From NCBI RefSeq assembly GCF_003316875.1, contig NZ_QMIL01000001.1, forward strand, positions 434,001 to 498,000: 64,000 bases of DNA, in the 5' to 3' direction. The stretch's first letter is position 1; each line of letters begins with the position of its first letter. Under the pieces are notes generated by a model. The model saw only the letters and a list, made by a program, of their open reading frames with translations, had not been told where the DNA came from and searched no databases. The translations under genes were made by a program, and so were the position numbers. Origin of the DNA: Aliidiomarina celeris (GTDB lineage: Bacteria > Pseudomonadota > Gammaproteobacteria > Enterobacterales > Alteromonadaceae). Of this stretch, positions 9,684 to 18,817 are shown one piece after another.

Positions 9684-11045
9684 CTAAACCTCTAAAATAC
9701 TCATGTAGTCGGGCACATCAACGTTTAGTGAAGTGTGCTCGTTTAGCCTGTCGCGCAAGGTTTCAAGTGCTTCCGGTTCGCCGTGCACAAGCTGCACGCG
9801 CGTACTCGGTGCCAGTTTACAGAGTGCAAGCCAACGCTCGAGCTCTTGGTAGTCTGCATGGCCCGACAGCCCGTCGAGCGCACGAACTTCGGCTTTCACC
9901 GGTAACCAATCTCCATGCACTTTTATTGAGGGAACTCCTTGTAACATTTTTGCACCGCGCGTTCCGCCTGCTTGATGCCCCGAGAACAATACCGTTGTAC
10001 GATGGTCTCCCAACCAGTGTTTAAAATGATGAAGAATACGCCCGCCAGTGGCCATGCCACTGCCGGCAATAATAATGTGGGGCCCCGTTTGGCTGCCTAT
10101 GGCCTTGGAGTCGTCGACACTATGGGTGTACTGCACTAATTGCGCTGAACGCGAACATTGCTCGGCGTTGAGTTGATGAAGTGCATGATGCTCGCGATAA
10201 ATGTCCGACACATTAATGGCCATAGGGCTGTCTAAAAATACCGGCATACGCGGAATGCGTTTTTGGTCCATTAACGTTACCAAAATATGCTGCAGTACTT
10301 GGGCGCGCCCTACTGCGAAACTCGGAATCAATAACACCCCGCCGCGAGACACCGTGGTGTTGACCACCTCGGCTAGCGCTTCGAAAGGATCCGTGTCGGC
10401 ATGCAGTTTGTTGCCATAGGTTGATTCCATCAGCAGCACGTCGAGATCATGAATAGGTTCAGGTGGGTACATTAGAATATCGTTAAAGCGACCAATGTCA
10501 CCAGAAAAACCAACGCGTTTGCCGTCTCCTTCAACCACAATGCTGGCTGCTCCCAAAATATGCCCAACTGGGTTAAAGGTCACCTGCAAATCGCCAACCC
10601 GAATAGCTTTTCCGAAGGTAACAGGCTTCAATAGTTTGAGCGCTTGTTCAGCCGTAGCTAAGTCGTATAGAGCTTCAGGATGTTCGTGACGACTCTTTTT
10701 ATGCTTGGCTAAATACTTGGCGTCTTCCTCTTGGATTTTTCCAGAGTCTGGCCACAAGATTGAACACAGATCAACAGTGGCTTGGTGCGTGAATACTGGG
10801 CCGCGATAGCCGTGTTTGTAAAGCACCGGTACAAAGCCTGAGTGGTCGAGGTGAGCATGGGTTAGCACTACTGCATCTACGTTGTCGATACCAAGCGGCA
10901 GCGGTTGCCAGTTGCGCTTTCGCAACCATTTATAGCCTTGGAACAATCCACAGTCTACTAACAAGCGAGTTGATTTTGTTTCAACAAGATACTTAGATCC
11001 CGTTACCGTTTCCGTGCCGCCAAGAAAAATAATACGCATCTGCAC
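9684..11045 (-). CDS. MBL-fold beta-CASP exonuclease-type hydrolase
   Basis: The 453-residue protein has the metallo-beta-lactamase motif LTHAHLDHSG near residue 60, further metal ligands in FNPVGHILGA and GFSGDIGRFN, a beta-CASP insertion (LLMESTYGN, IIAGSGMATGGRILHH) and the C-terminal RMMBL segment (ALDGLSGHADYQELERWL). This is the domain order of CPSF73/YSH1-like and bacterial RNA-processing hydrolases, so an RNA nuclease role is likely. The natural substrate is not known for most bacterial members of this subgroup. The start is the ATG at 11045. It lies downstream of the c-di-GMP operon on the same strand with a 37-base gap, so it could be co-transcribed. Confidence 0.88.
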   Translation of the reverse strand: MQMRIIFLGGTETVTGSKYLVETKSTRLLVDCGLFQGYKWLRKRNWQPLPLGIDNVDAVVLTHAHLDHSGFVPVLYKHGYRGPVFTHQATVDLCSILWPDSGKIQEEDAKYLAKHKKSRHEHPEALYDLATAEQALKLLKPVTFGKAIRVGDLQVTFNPVGHILGAASIVVEGDGKRVGFSGDIGRFNDILMYPPEPIHDLDVLLMESTYGNKLHADTDPFEALAEVVNTTVSRGGVLLIPSFAVGRAQVLQHILVTLMDQKRIPRMPVFLDSPMAINVSDIYREHHALHQLNAEQCSRSAQLVQYTHSVDDSKAIGSQTGPHIIIAGSGMATGGRILHHFKHWLGDHRTTVLFSGHQAGGTRGAKMLQGVPSIKVHGDWLPVKAEVRALDGLSGHADYQELERWLALCKLAPSTRVQLVHGEPEALETLRDRLNEHTSLNVDVPDYMSILEV

Positions 11046-11082
11046 TCCTCGCTTTAAGCGTTAACGTTCTTTACTTACTTTT

Positions 11083-11226
11083 TTACTCTCTCTTGTTCTT
11101 TTGCTCTGTATATTCACGCTGGCGCACAGTTTCTGCTTTCCGAATACCGTTAATTAACCAAAACGCAAGCAGCGCTACAACGGCAACAGGTAGAGCAACA
11201 AGCAATAACAAACCGACTAAATTCAC
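11083..11226 (-). CDS. Small single-pass membrane protein (47 aa), coupled to the EAL protein gene
   Basis: The GTG start at 11226 overlaps the TGA stop of the GAF-GGDEF-EAL gene as GTGA, with AAGGGG about 7 nt upstream, so translation is very probably coupled. The product starts MNLVGLLLLVALPVAVVALL, has one transmembrane helix (about residues 3-25) and a charged cytoplasmic-type tail rich in Arg, Lys, Glu and Gln ending EQKNKRE, then TAA at 11083. Topology (N-out, C-in) follows from the positive tail. I do not recognise a family. The tight coupling suggests a job with the c-di-GMP phosphodiesterase, such as membrane anchoring, but this is inference. Confidence 0.72.
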   Translation of the reverse strand: MNLVGLLLLVALPVAVVALLAFWLINGIRKAETVRQREYTEQKNKRE

Positions 11227-13028
11227 AGCAATACCCCTTGCTCAGACACCTTTTCCGTTAACCATAAACGTTCGAATTCTGCTCCCGAAACCGGCTTACC
11301 AAAATAAAAACCTTGCACAAACTGGCAGCCCAGTGTTTGCAAAATCTCTGTTTGTTCTTGGGTTTCAACACCCTCTGCAACCACTGCCATACCCATACTT
11401 TTCGCCATCGCTATAATCGCCGATACAATGGACTGATTTTGTTCATTATCAACAATATCCGTAATAAACGACCGGTCAATCTTCAGTGTTTGTAAGTCCA
11501 GCCGCTGCAAATAAGCGAAGGACGAATAGCCCGTACCGAAGTCGTCAAGTGCAATATCAAACCCTTTTTCTCTAAGTCGATCTGTTAAATAAAGCGCTTG
11601 CTCTGGATTACGCATCATCGCACTCTCAGTGAGTTCTAAGGTAAACACGGCGGGCCCAACACTTTTTGTATAACGTTCGAGTTCGGCTACTAAATCGATA
11701 CCCTCAAAATGGTGCGCAGAGAGATTCACAGATATTCGGCCGGGAAATGAAAGCCCACGTTGGTGCCAATCTTCAAGCTGCTGAACAGCTTTTTGCACCA
11801 CCAAAGCGTCGAGTTCGCGAATAAGGCCACGTTCTTCTGCTATGGGAATAAATTCAGCAGGGCTAACGAAACCAAGCTCTTCGTCCTGCCAGCGGCACAA
11901 TGCTTCGGCCCCATGCAGCCGCCCTGTGCGGGTGTCGAATTGAGGCTGAAAGGCTAAGCTTAAAGTTCCGCCACGAATTGCTTCTATTAAACGCGCGTGA
12001 ATGGCATGCGCACGATTCAGCTTCTCCGCCATCGAGGCATTATAAATGCATTCTTTCAAGCCCGAGAGCTTCGCTTCGTCGAGAGCAATACTGGCATGTT
12101 GAAACAATTCCGAGGCAGTATCGCTGTCGTGAGGAAACAAGGCTGCGCCAATGTTTACCTCGACCTGGAAACGCCGCCGACCAATGCCAAAGGGGTCGAC
12201 AAAACACTCATGAATACGGTGCACGAGTTGCGCCAAACCATTGGTGTCTGTATTCGTGCTAACCACAGTAAATTCGTCACTCGACTGACGTGCCAAAAAT
12301 AATTGGTCGCCTAGCAAATTGGCCATCCGTGCCGACACCGCCTTCAAGAGCAAGTCGCCTGCTTCGTGACCGTGCATGTCGTTAATTTCTTTAAACCGAC
12401 GCAAGTCAATTATACAAACCCCCACACCCGTTTGCGTGCGATAACTGGCACTCACCGCCTGGTTAATGCGCTCCTGCAATGCCGTTCGGTTTGGCAGTTG
12501 AGTAAGGGGGTCTTGATAGGCGAGCTGCTCAATGCGCTTCTCGTTATTCTTGCGCTCCATTTCAGCGCCAATTTGCGACACTGCAATGCGAATAACTTCG
12601 CGCCCAAGCTCCGGCCAAGTCATTTTTGAGTCTTGCAAAATAGACAAAATACCAATCGCCGTGCCGTCGCTCGTGAGAATAGGCATGCCTAAATAACTCT
12701 CAACCTTGAGCTCTTTGAGTAAATCGTCTTTAGGGAACTGTTCAACCACTCCGCCGTTAAATAAACAAAAACCTTCGCCTACTACATTCTCACAAGGGGT
12801 TCCGTGTAGCGGATAATTAAAGTTTGAAATGGTTTTACCATGCGAAGTGACAGCTAATGTTCGTGCTTCGTAGCCACCCGGCGAAATCTCCGCCAGCACC
12901 ACATGATCCACCTGTAATAACCGCTCAAGGGCTTGAATAAGCGCAAGGTAAAAGTCATTGTTGCCACTGTAAACCAGCACGTCGGCAAGCTCTCTAAAAA
13001 CCTGTTCTGCACTAATATTTGCATTCAT
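11223..13028 (-). CDS. GAF-GGDEF-EAL protein, probable c-di-GMP phosphodiesterase
   Basis: The 601-residue protein has a GAF domain (about 10-150, with HGTPCENVVGEGFCLF), a GGDEF-like domain (about 165-325) and an EAL domain (about 345-590). The GGDEF signature is replaced by RQSSDEF, so cyclase activity is unlikely and the domain may bind GTP allosterically. The EAL domain keeps GAEALCRW, the LELTESAMM segment, DDFGTGYSSFAYL, LKIDRSF and AEGVET, all expected of an active phosphodiesterase that makes pGpG. There is no membrane segment. It starts 2 bases after the stop of the propeller-GGDEF gene, so a synthesising and a degrading enzyme are made from one message. The 47-aa gene follows with a 4-base overlap. 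Confidence 0.92.
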   Translation of the reverse strand: MNANISAEQVFRELADVLVYSGNNDFYLALIQALERLLQVDHVVLAEISPGGYEARTLAVTSHGKTISNFNYPLHGTPCENVVGEGFCLFNGGVVEQFPKDDLLKELKVESYLGMPILTSDGTAIGILSILQDSKMTWPELGREVIRIAVSQIGAEMERKNNEKRIEQLAYQDPLTQLPNRTALQERINQAVSASYRTQTGVGVCIIDLRRFKEINDMHGHEAGDLLLKAVSARMANLLGDQLFLARQSSDEFTVVSTNTDTNGLAQLVHRIHECFVDPFGIGRRRFQVEVNIGAALFPHDSDTASELFQHASIALDEAKLSGLKECIYNASMAEKLNRAHAIHARLIEAIRGGTLSLAFQPQFDTRTGRLHGAEALCRWQDEELGFVSPAEFIPIAEERGLIRELDALVVQKAVQQLEDWHQRGLSFPGRISVNLSAHHFEGIDLVAELERYTKSVGPAVFTLELTESAMMRNPEQALYLTDRLREKGFDIALDDFGTGYSSFAYLQRLDLQTLKIDRSFITDIVDNEQNQSIVSAIIAMAKSMGMAVVAEGVETQEQTEILQTLGCQFVQGFYFGKPVSGAEFERLWLTEKVSEQGVLL

Positions 13029-13030
13029 GG

Positions 13031-16000
13031 TTAACTTTTCACCTGATTGCGCCCAGCTTCTTTGGCCCGATAAAGCGCCGCGTCGGCTTTGGACAATAAT
13101 TTTTCGAAGTGGCTCAAGCCCTGACTACTCGCAACCCCAATACTTACGGTAAGCGAGAGTCCGGCCGCAATGTCAGAGCAGTCGGTTTGCGCTATGGCTT
13201 TACGCAACCGTTCACAAACCATAAGTGCATTTTCTAGTGAGGTTTCTGGCAGTAGCAGCACAAATTCCTCTCCACCCCAACGCGCTACTGAATCAATTTC
13301 TCGACCCGCGCTTTGCAAAATTTCACCAAGTCGAATCAACACTCTATCACCGGTTTCATGCGACCAGTGATCATTTATGCGTTTAAAATGATCAACATCA
13401 AGAATGGCTAAACAAAGCCCATGGCTATAGCGTTGTGAACGCTCAAATTCCAGCCGTAAACGCGCGTCGAATGCCCTGCGATTTGGTAAGCCAGTAAGCT
13501 GATCCTCCATAGCCAAGCGTTCGAGCTCTTGAGTTTTCTCCGCAACCTGCATGCGTAGTCGAGCTTCCGAGCGCTCGAGTGTGCCTAACCGCCAACGAAA
13601 AGCAAAAACGAGAATAAGGAGCAAACAAAAAACGATTACGAGCCAAAACAGCTTGGTTTGCCAAAAAAACGATTCAATAGTAAAAGCCACATGAGTAATA
13701 CTGGCACGGTCGACCGCGTTCGGATAATAAGCTTCTACAGAAAAGCGATAATCGCCCGGCGCTAAGTTTGTATATTCCGCCGAAATCTGCGTACCGCGTT
13801 CTATCCAGTCTGAGTCGAAGCCTTGCAATTTTGTGCGGTATTGAATGCGCTGTGGCATTACATAACCGAGCCCTGCAAACTGAAACTCAACCCGTTGTGT
13901 ACCCGCATTAAGTTGCAAATGAGGCTGCAAACTTACCCGTTCCCCATCCACCACAACATGTTCAATAACCACAGGTGGGCGAAACACGTCGAAGCGCTCA
14001 ACTTCCGCGGAATTAATGACTGCAACACCGCGCGAGGTAGCGAACAAAACGTTGTCTTCATTGCCGAGTAAAGCCGCAGGCCCAGCGCCGCCATTCGCCT
14101 GCGCACTTGCCATTCCGTCACTTTCACCAAAACGTTCAATAACCAGTTGTAGCGCTTCGCCGTCGGCAGCACGCTGAGCTTCTTGTTTAACAATACGCAT
14201 CACGCCGCGATTACTACTTAACCAAAAGTAACCGTAGGAGTCTTCTACAATTTCAAAAAACTTGTCTTGGTTTAAACCATGTGTGCGCCCCACACCGCTC
14301 CATAAACTGTCAGTTTGGCGGTAGCGAATGAGCCCTCTATCTGTCGCCATCCACATGTTGCCGGACTGCGGACACTCATGAAATCCAAATACATACTGGG
14401 CACCCGAAATGTGCTCTAAATTGGTCGATTTTAATTGGTAACTTCCGTCGCTGTTTTTCACTATTTGAGTCACACCGTCGCCGGTACCGACCCATATAAC
14501 GCCATCAGTAGCTTCATGAATGACCATTACAAAGTCACTCGCTAAGCCGTCTTCTTTTGTGAACGTCTGCAGCTTGTCGCCGTTATACACCGCAATACCA
14601 AGCGCAGTAGCAAACCACACGTCGCCATTTTGGGTCGGTTCAATGCTACGTACACCGTTGTCGGGTAATCCTTCGCTGCGCCCCAAGCGCTGAACAATCC
14701 CGCTTCTATACGCATAAGCGCCGTCACTTATGGTACCGAACCACAAAGTACCGTCATTCGCTTCGGCAACGCTTAAAAACGACATCGACGCTAGCTCAGT
14801 TTCCTCCAGAAAAGGCAACACTCGCTCGTTTACCAGACGGTTTAACCCGCGGCTTGTAGCCACCAATGCGCCACCTTGCGAATACCGAGCGAGCCCGCGT
14901 ACAAAGTTGTCGGAAAGCCCCTCTGCTTGTGTGTAACTTTTAAAGGGTGCACTGCGCAAGCGTACCAAGCCACTGTTGGTGCCCACCCACACGCTTAACT
15001 CGCGATCTTCGAACAGCGACACCACGCGGTTATTGGGTAGACCTTGAGCAACAGAGTAGTGCTCAAGCCCATTTCGACTCACTCTCAATAATCCACGGTC
15101 TTGGCTACCGAGCCACAATGCGCCGGCATGGTCCAGTAGTATTCGAGTTAAACGCATATTGTCTGTGCCATGCAGCGGGCCGCGTAAAACCCCTTGTTGC
15201 CACACAAATAGCCCATTTACGGTGGCTAGATATAGCTCATGCTCATGCGCCCAGAGTAAATCTTGAACTTCCACTCCCGCCAATGCTTCAGTTCCCGGCA
15301 GTCGCTGCCACGCACTGTTCTCGTTGGGCTGTTCCATATCCTCTGGCGCTAATGCAAATACCCCGTTGGCCGTGCCCGCTACCAAACCATATTCACCCGC
15401 TCTACGCACCCGAAATACACTATCGGCCTGCGCCTCTGTAAAAATAGAGAAACGAACACCTTGATGTTCACCGTTCGGTTGTGAGCGAATAAAATACACG
15501 CCCGCACCTTGTGTGCTGATCCAGTATTCGTTTTCTGTACTGCTCACCACCGAAGTGACCAGTGCCGGCAAAGACTCAAGAGCATACCAATGCTCACCTT
15601 CTTGGTACGAAACGCCGCCACGCGCGCCTGCTGCAATAAGCTGACCGCTGGTGGTCATTGACAAGGAATGAATGCCCGAGTCGGCAAATTGAGTATGCGT
15701 ATCGCGCTCGAAAATACGGAAGTTTCTACCGTTATACCGCGCTACCCCTTCCCACGTTGCAAACCACAAGTAACCATCGGCAGTCTGGGCAATGTCGTTT
15801 ACTGTGTTGTGCGGTAAGTCGTCGCGGGTGGTCCACACTTCTTTGAAATATTCACTTAAAGGCGGTACGTCGGCTTGGTAATGGTCTGCCTGCGCGGGCG
15901 ACCACAGCGCAGAAGCAAAGGTTAACATGGCGAGCACAGCGGCAATTCCGCTGCTTCTCTGCAACGTTTGATAACTGTAAAGTCGACCTAACATTAGCCT

Positions 16001-16066
16001 TTGCACAACCCAGCACACCCTCTCGAACGAAAACAAATCAAACGAAAACAAACTGTAATTTTTCAA
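13031..16066 (-). CDS. Two-component-propeller (reg_prop/Y_Y_Y) sensor with GGDEF output
   Basis: The frame gives 1011 residues from a TTG at 16066; an ATG at 15994 would remove 24 residues and leave a clearer signal sequence (SSGIAAVLAMLTFASAL...AQA). About residues 65-700 are repeated propeller units such as DGYLWFATWEGVARY and DGVIWVGTGDGVTQI, followed by a Y_Y_Y domain (YTNLAPGDYRFSVEAYYPNA), one transmembrane helix (KLFWLVIVFCLLLILVFAF), a short coiled coil and a C-terminal GGDEF domain. The active site reads RWGGEEFVLLLP with the inhibitory RxxD (REID) five residues before. The expected role is a periplasmic ligand-sensing diguanylate cyclase. It heads the operon with the EAL protein and the 47-aa peptide. 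Confidence 0.92.
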   Translation of the reverse strand: MKNYSLFSFDLFSFERVCWVVQRLMLGRLYSYQTLQRSSGIAAVLAMLTFASALWSPAQADHYQADVPPLSEYFKEVWTTRDDLPHNTVNDIAQTADGYLWFATWEGVARYNGRNFRIFERDTHTQFADSGIHSLSMTTSGQLIAAGARGGVSYQEGEHWYALESLPALVTSVVSSTENEYWISTQGAGVYFIRSQPNGEHQGVRFSIFTEAQADSVFRVRRAGEYGLVAGTANGVFALAPEDMEQPNENSAWQRLPGTEALAGVEVQDLLWAHEHELYLATVNGLFVWQQGVLRGPLHGTDNMRLTRILLDHAGALWLGSQDRGLLRVSRNGLEHYSVAQGLPNNRVVSLFEDRELSVWVGTNSGLVRLRSAPFKSYTQAEGLSDNFVRGLARYSQGGALVATSRGLNRLVNERVLPFLEETELASMSFLSVAEANDGTLWFGTISDGAYAYRSGIVQRLGRSEGLPDNGVRSIEPTQNGDVWFATALGIAVYNGDKLQTFTKEDGLASDFVMVIHEATDGVIWVGTGDGVTQIVKNSDGSYQLKSTNLEHISGAQYVFGFHECPQSGNMWMATDRGLIRYRQTDSLWSGVGRTHGLNQDKFFEIVEDSYGYFWLSSNRGVMRIVKQEAQRAADGEALQLVIERFGESDGMASAQANGGAGPAALLGNEDNVLFATSRGVAVINSAEVERFDVFRPPVVIEHVVVDGERVSLQPHLQLNAGTQRVEFQFAGLGYVMPQRIQYRTKLQGFDSDWIERGTQISAEYTNLAPGDYRFSVEAYYPNAVDRASITHVAFTIESFFWQTKLFWLVIVFCLLLILVFAFRWRLGTLERSEARLRMQVAEKTQELERLAMEDQLTGLPNRRAFDARLRLEFERSQRYSHGLCLAILDVDHFKRINDHWSHETGDRVLIRLGEILQSAGREIDSVARWGGEEFVLLLPETSLENALMVCERLRKAIAQTDCSDIAAGLSLTVSIGVASSQGLSHFEKLLSKADAALYRAKEAGRNQVKS

Positions 16067-16105
16067 TACCTACAGCTCTAGGTTAGCAGTGCTTTACCAA
16101 AAAAA

Positions 16106-17680
16106 TCACGATTTATTTGCAGCAAATCGCTGAATCAAGGCATACAAATAATTCGTTGTTTCTTCTAGCTTAATGCTTGCTTCATAAGTATTGTTGGCAT
16201 TTTGTTGCGCATGGCCAGCGCCGTCGGCAATGTCGGTAATTTGCTGATTAATATGTTCCGCAACGTTGCTTTGTTCTTCCACTGCCGAGGACATTTGAAT
16301 GGTCGAGTCGCTAATAGAAGACACGGCATTTCTAATTTCTTGCAACGCTTCATCGGTAGCACGCACCATTTCTACGCCACGCTGAGCGGCTGCTTCACCT
16401 TCAGACGAAACACGAACTGCATTAGCCGCACGGTCGCGAAGTTGATCAATAATGCCATGTATCCGATCAGTAGACTGTTGTGTTTTCGAGGCGAGATTGC
16501 GCACTTCATCGGCCACCACGCTAAAACCGCGGCCATGCTCGCCCGCTCGAGCTGCCTCAATCGCGGCATTGAGCGCCAGTAGATTGGTTTGATCAGCGAT
16601 AGTAGCAATAATATCCGCAGCTTCACCAATAGAATTTGTAGAATCGGCAAGCTCTTTAACCGTCGTCACAATAGATTGCACCGACTCACTTAATGCATTA
16701 ATGGCCACCAAAGCCTGCGCCGCAAGTTTCGAACTTTCATCAACATTCTCAGCAGCATCTTCTGCACGTCGGGCGTTTGACTCGACGCTGTCAGAAACCT
16801 CCTGAATAGAAGCCGACATCTCATTAATTGCAGACGCCGTTTGCTGGGTCGCAGCGTTTTGCTGATCAACCACACTACTGCTTGACTCAGCTTGCTGTCT
16901 CGTTAGCGCTACCACGTCGTGCAAACCACTGGCGGCGTCTTCTATGCGGGTAAAACCGGTACGCGCGCGTGCTTCTTCACTTCGTAGCACCATTTCAAGT
17001 TGCGCTCGCGCACCGCGGTGAGGGCTGTAGGTTTCCGCAATAAGTGGGTTTGCGAACGCCTGCGGGCGCAGCGATTTAATGTCGTTATAGGCTTTCGTTT
17101 GAAGCTGTCGTTGCACCACCATACCCACAACCGCTGAGGCCATCACCAATGCACCCCATAACGGCTGTTGCAGTAACAGCATTAAAACCGCCACCAGCAA
17201 AGTCGTGCCCCACACTGGCAACAAATTCACCAACCAACGGCCAACCGATTCTAATTTCGATTGTGCGGATTTACCCTCGTTAATACGCGTGTACAAGTTC
17301 ATTGCGCGCTCTTTTTGGTCAGCCTCTGGAGCAACCCGAACCGACTCGTAGCCACTGAGTTCGCCATTTTCATAAATAGGGGTTACATAAGCACTCACCC
17401 AATAATGGTCGCCATTTTTCCGCCGGTTTTTAACCAATCCCATCCACGGTTGACCGCTGCGTAAGGTGTCCCACATATCTTTAAACGCAGCGGCTGGCAT
17501 ATCTGGGTGTCGAATTAAGTTGTGCGGAGCACCCTGTAATTCTTCCGGTTCATACCCGCTGACTTCGCGAAAACGCTCATTAAAATAGGTAATCACACCA
17601 CGTTTGTCGGTGGCGGAAATCAATCGATCTTGCGGTGAAAGCACATATTCTTTTTGAGTTACGGGCAAATTACGGCGCAT
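16106..17680 (-). CDS. Aer-like PAS methyl-accepting chemotaxis protein (energy/redox taxis)
   Basis: From the ATG at 17680 ([12 protein letters not shown]) the product is 524 residues; a GTG at 17689 is the alternative. Residues about 10-125 are a PAS domain of Aer type ([53 protein letters not shown]). Two adjacent hydrophobic segments around 150-200 form a membrane hairpin. The C-terminal half is the chemotaxis signalling coiled coil with the conserved tip [20 protein letters not shown]. Aer uses PAS-bound FAD to sense electron-transport state. A perfect FNR-type palindrome lies 86 bases upstream of the start, consistent with oxygen-dependent control. cheW/cheA are not in the window. Confidence 0.9.
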   Translation of the reverse strand: MRRNLPVTQKEYVLSPQDRLISATDKRGVITYFNERFREVSGYEPEELQGAPHNLIRHPDMPAAAFKDMWDTLRSGQPWMGLVKNRRKNGDHYWVSAYVTPIYENGELSGYESVRVAPEADQKERAMNLYTRINEGKSAQSKLESVGRWLVNLLPVWGTTLLVAVLMLLLQQPLWGALVMASAVVGMVVQRQLQTKAYNDIKSLRPQAFANPLIAETYSPHRGARAQLEMVLRSEEARARTGFTRIEDAASGLHDVVALTRQQAESSSSVVDQQNAATQQTASAINEMSASIQEVSDSVESNARRAEDAAENVDESSKLAAQALVAINALSESVQSIVTTVKELADSTNSIGEAADIIATIADQTNLLALNAAIEAARAGEHGRGFSVVADEVRNLASKTQQSTDRIHGIIDQLRDRAANAVRVSSEGEAAAQRGVEMVRATDEALQEIRNAVSSISDSTIQMSSAVEEQSNVAEHINQQITDIADGAGHAQQNANNTYEASIKLEETTNYLYALIQRFAANKS

Positions 17681-17766
17681 AGCAAACACAATTCCTTAAC
17701 AAAAATCAGTTCTAACGCGACTATAACACACGGCATACCCCTCTCTGTACTCCTTTTGGGTAGGCC

Positions 17767-17780
17767 TTGATCCATATCAA
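17767..17780. promoter_or_regulatory. Perfect FNR-type binding site between divergent genes
   Basis: TTGATCCATATCAA is an exact TTGAT-N4-ATCAA palindrome. It lies in the 170-base gap between the Aer-like gene (minus strand, start 17680) and the PAS-GGDEF gene (plus strand, start 17851). Its centre is 77.5 bases upstream of the plus-strand start codon and about 93 upstream of the minus-strand one. A TGTATT at 17805-17810 could be a -10 element placing the site near -42 for the plus gene. Binding by an FNR/EtrA-type regulator is inferred; the regulator gene is not in the window. Confidence 0.7.
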
Positions 17781-17850
17781 TGGAGCGCACTAAATTTGAT
17801 TCTTTGTATTCCTTTATAGGGTAAATTCATGCCCCACGAAGGAGACACCT

Positions 17851-18765
17851 GTGAACTTACATCGGCACTACGCTCAGTTTCTGAATACCATTCCCGATGG
17901 CGCAATGGTGGTCAGCGAAAAAGGCATTATTGAGTTGGCGAATAACTCGGCCACGCGCATGTTTGGTTATGCTGCTGATGGCCTCAACGGGCAGTCTCTT
18001 GATGTCATTATTCCCGAGTCGATGCGCATGAGCCATGTCCATCATGTCCGTCGTTTTTTCACCAACCCGTCTCCGCGCCCTATGGGGCAAGGGCTACGCT
18101 TTCTTGGTTTAAGAAAAGACCAAACGCACTTTCCGGTCGACATTACCATTAGCCCACTCGAACTCGACAACGAATGCCTTGCCGTTGCCATTGTTCGCGA
18201 TAACAGTGAGCGCACTAAAACCGAGCAAAAAATTCGCATGCAACTTGAGCATGAACGCAGCCGTGCATTAACCGACGATTTAACCGGGCTTGCTAATCGG
18301 CGTGCGTTTATGAAAGCCGTAGAAGAAACGGTGGAAAAAATAGCGTATCGCGGTAAGCGCCGAAACAAGCCGTTTGCCCTTGCCTATATTGATCTCGACA
18401 ATTTTAAACACGTCAATGACAGTGAAGGCCACGCGGCGGGCGACGCTCTCCTGCAACATATCGCGCAAGCCTTGCAGAGCGCCAGCCGTTCTTGCGATTT
18501 ACTCGCTCGCATTGGTGGCGACGAGTTTGCACTTGTTCTTTATGACGTTGAAGAGGCAATGGCTTTATCCATTATTGACCGACTGTACCGCACGGTAAAT
18601 AAGACCCTCGCTGCGCAGAAAGTGAATGTGTCGCTGTCGATCGGTTGGGCGCATTCACACCAATTTGAGCAACTTACCTACCGCGACATTATTCATGCCG
18701 CCGATGAAGCCATGTACCGGGCCAAACAAAGTGGCAAAAATGGCGTGGTTAAGTTTGAGAAATAG
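17851..18765 (+). CDS. PAS-GGDEF diguanylate cyclase
   Basis: The GTG at 17851 has AGGAG 6-7 bases upstream. The 304-residue soluble protein has a PAS domain at about 1-120 (FLNTIPDGAMVVSEKGIIELANNSATRMFGY, with the later FPVDITISPLEL) and a GGDEF domain at about 145-300 (DDLTGLANRRAFM, DLDNFKHVND). The active-site loop is ARIGGDEFALVLYD and the inhibitory RxxD (RSCD) sits five residues before it, so product inhibition is expected. The predicted role is c-di-GMP synthesis in the cytoplasm in response to a PAS-sensed signal. It is divergent from the Aer-like gene and shares its upstream FNR-type site. Confidence 0.93.
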   Translation: MNLHRHYAQFLNTIPDGAMVVSEKGIIELANNSATRMFGYAADGLNGQSLDVIIPESMRMSHVHHVRRFFTNPSPRPMGQGLRFLGLRKDQTHFPVDITISPLELDNECLAVAIVRDNSERTKTEQKIRMQLEHERSRALTDDLTGLANRRAFMKAVEETVEKIAYRGKRRNKPFALAYIDLDNFKHVNDSEGHAAGDALLQHIAQALQSASRSCDLLARIGGDEFALVLYDVEEAMALSIIDRLYRTVNKTLAAQKVNVSLSIGWAHSHQFEQLTYRDIIHAADEAMYRAKQSGKNGVVKFEK

Positions 18766-18817
18766 AGTGAAATGGTGGTAACGTTTCGCTTTCCTCTTGG
18801 TAACGAGTGCAGCGTTT

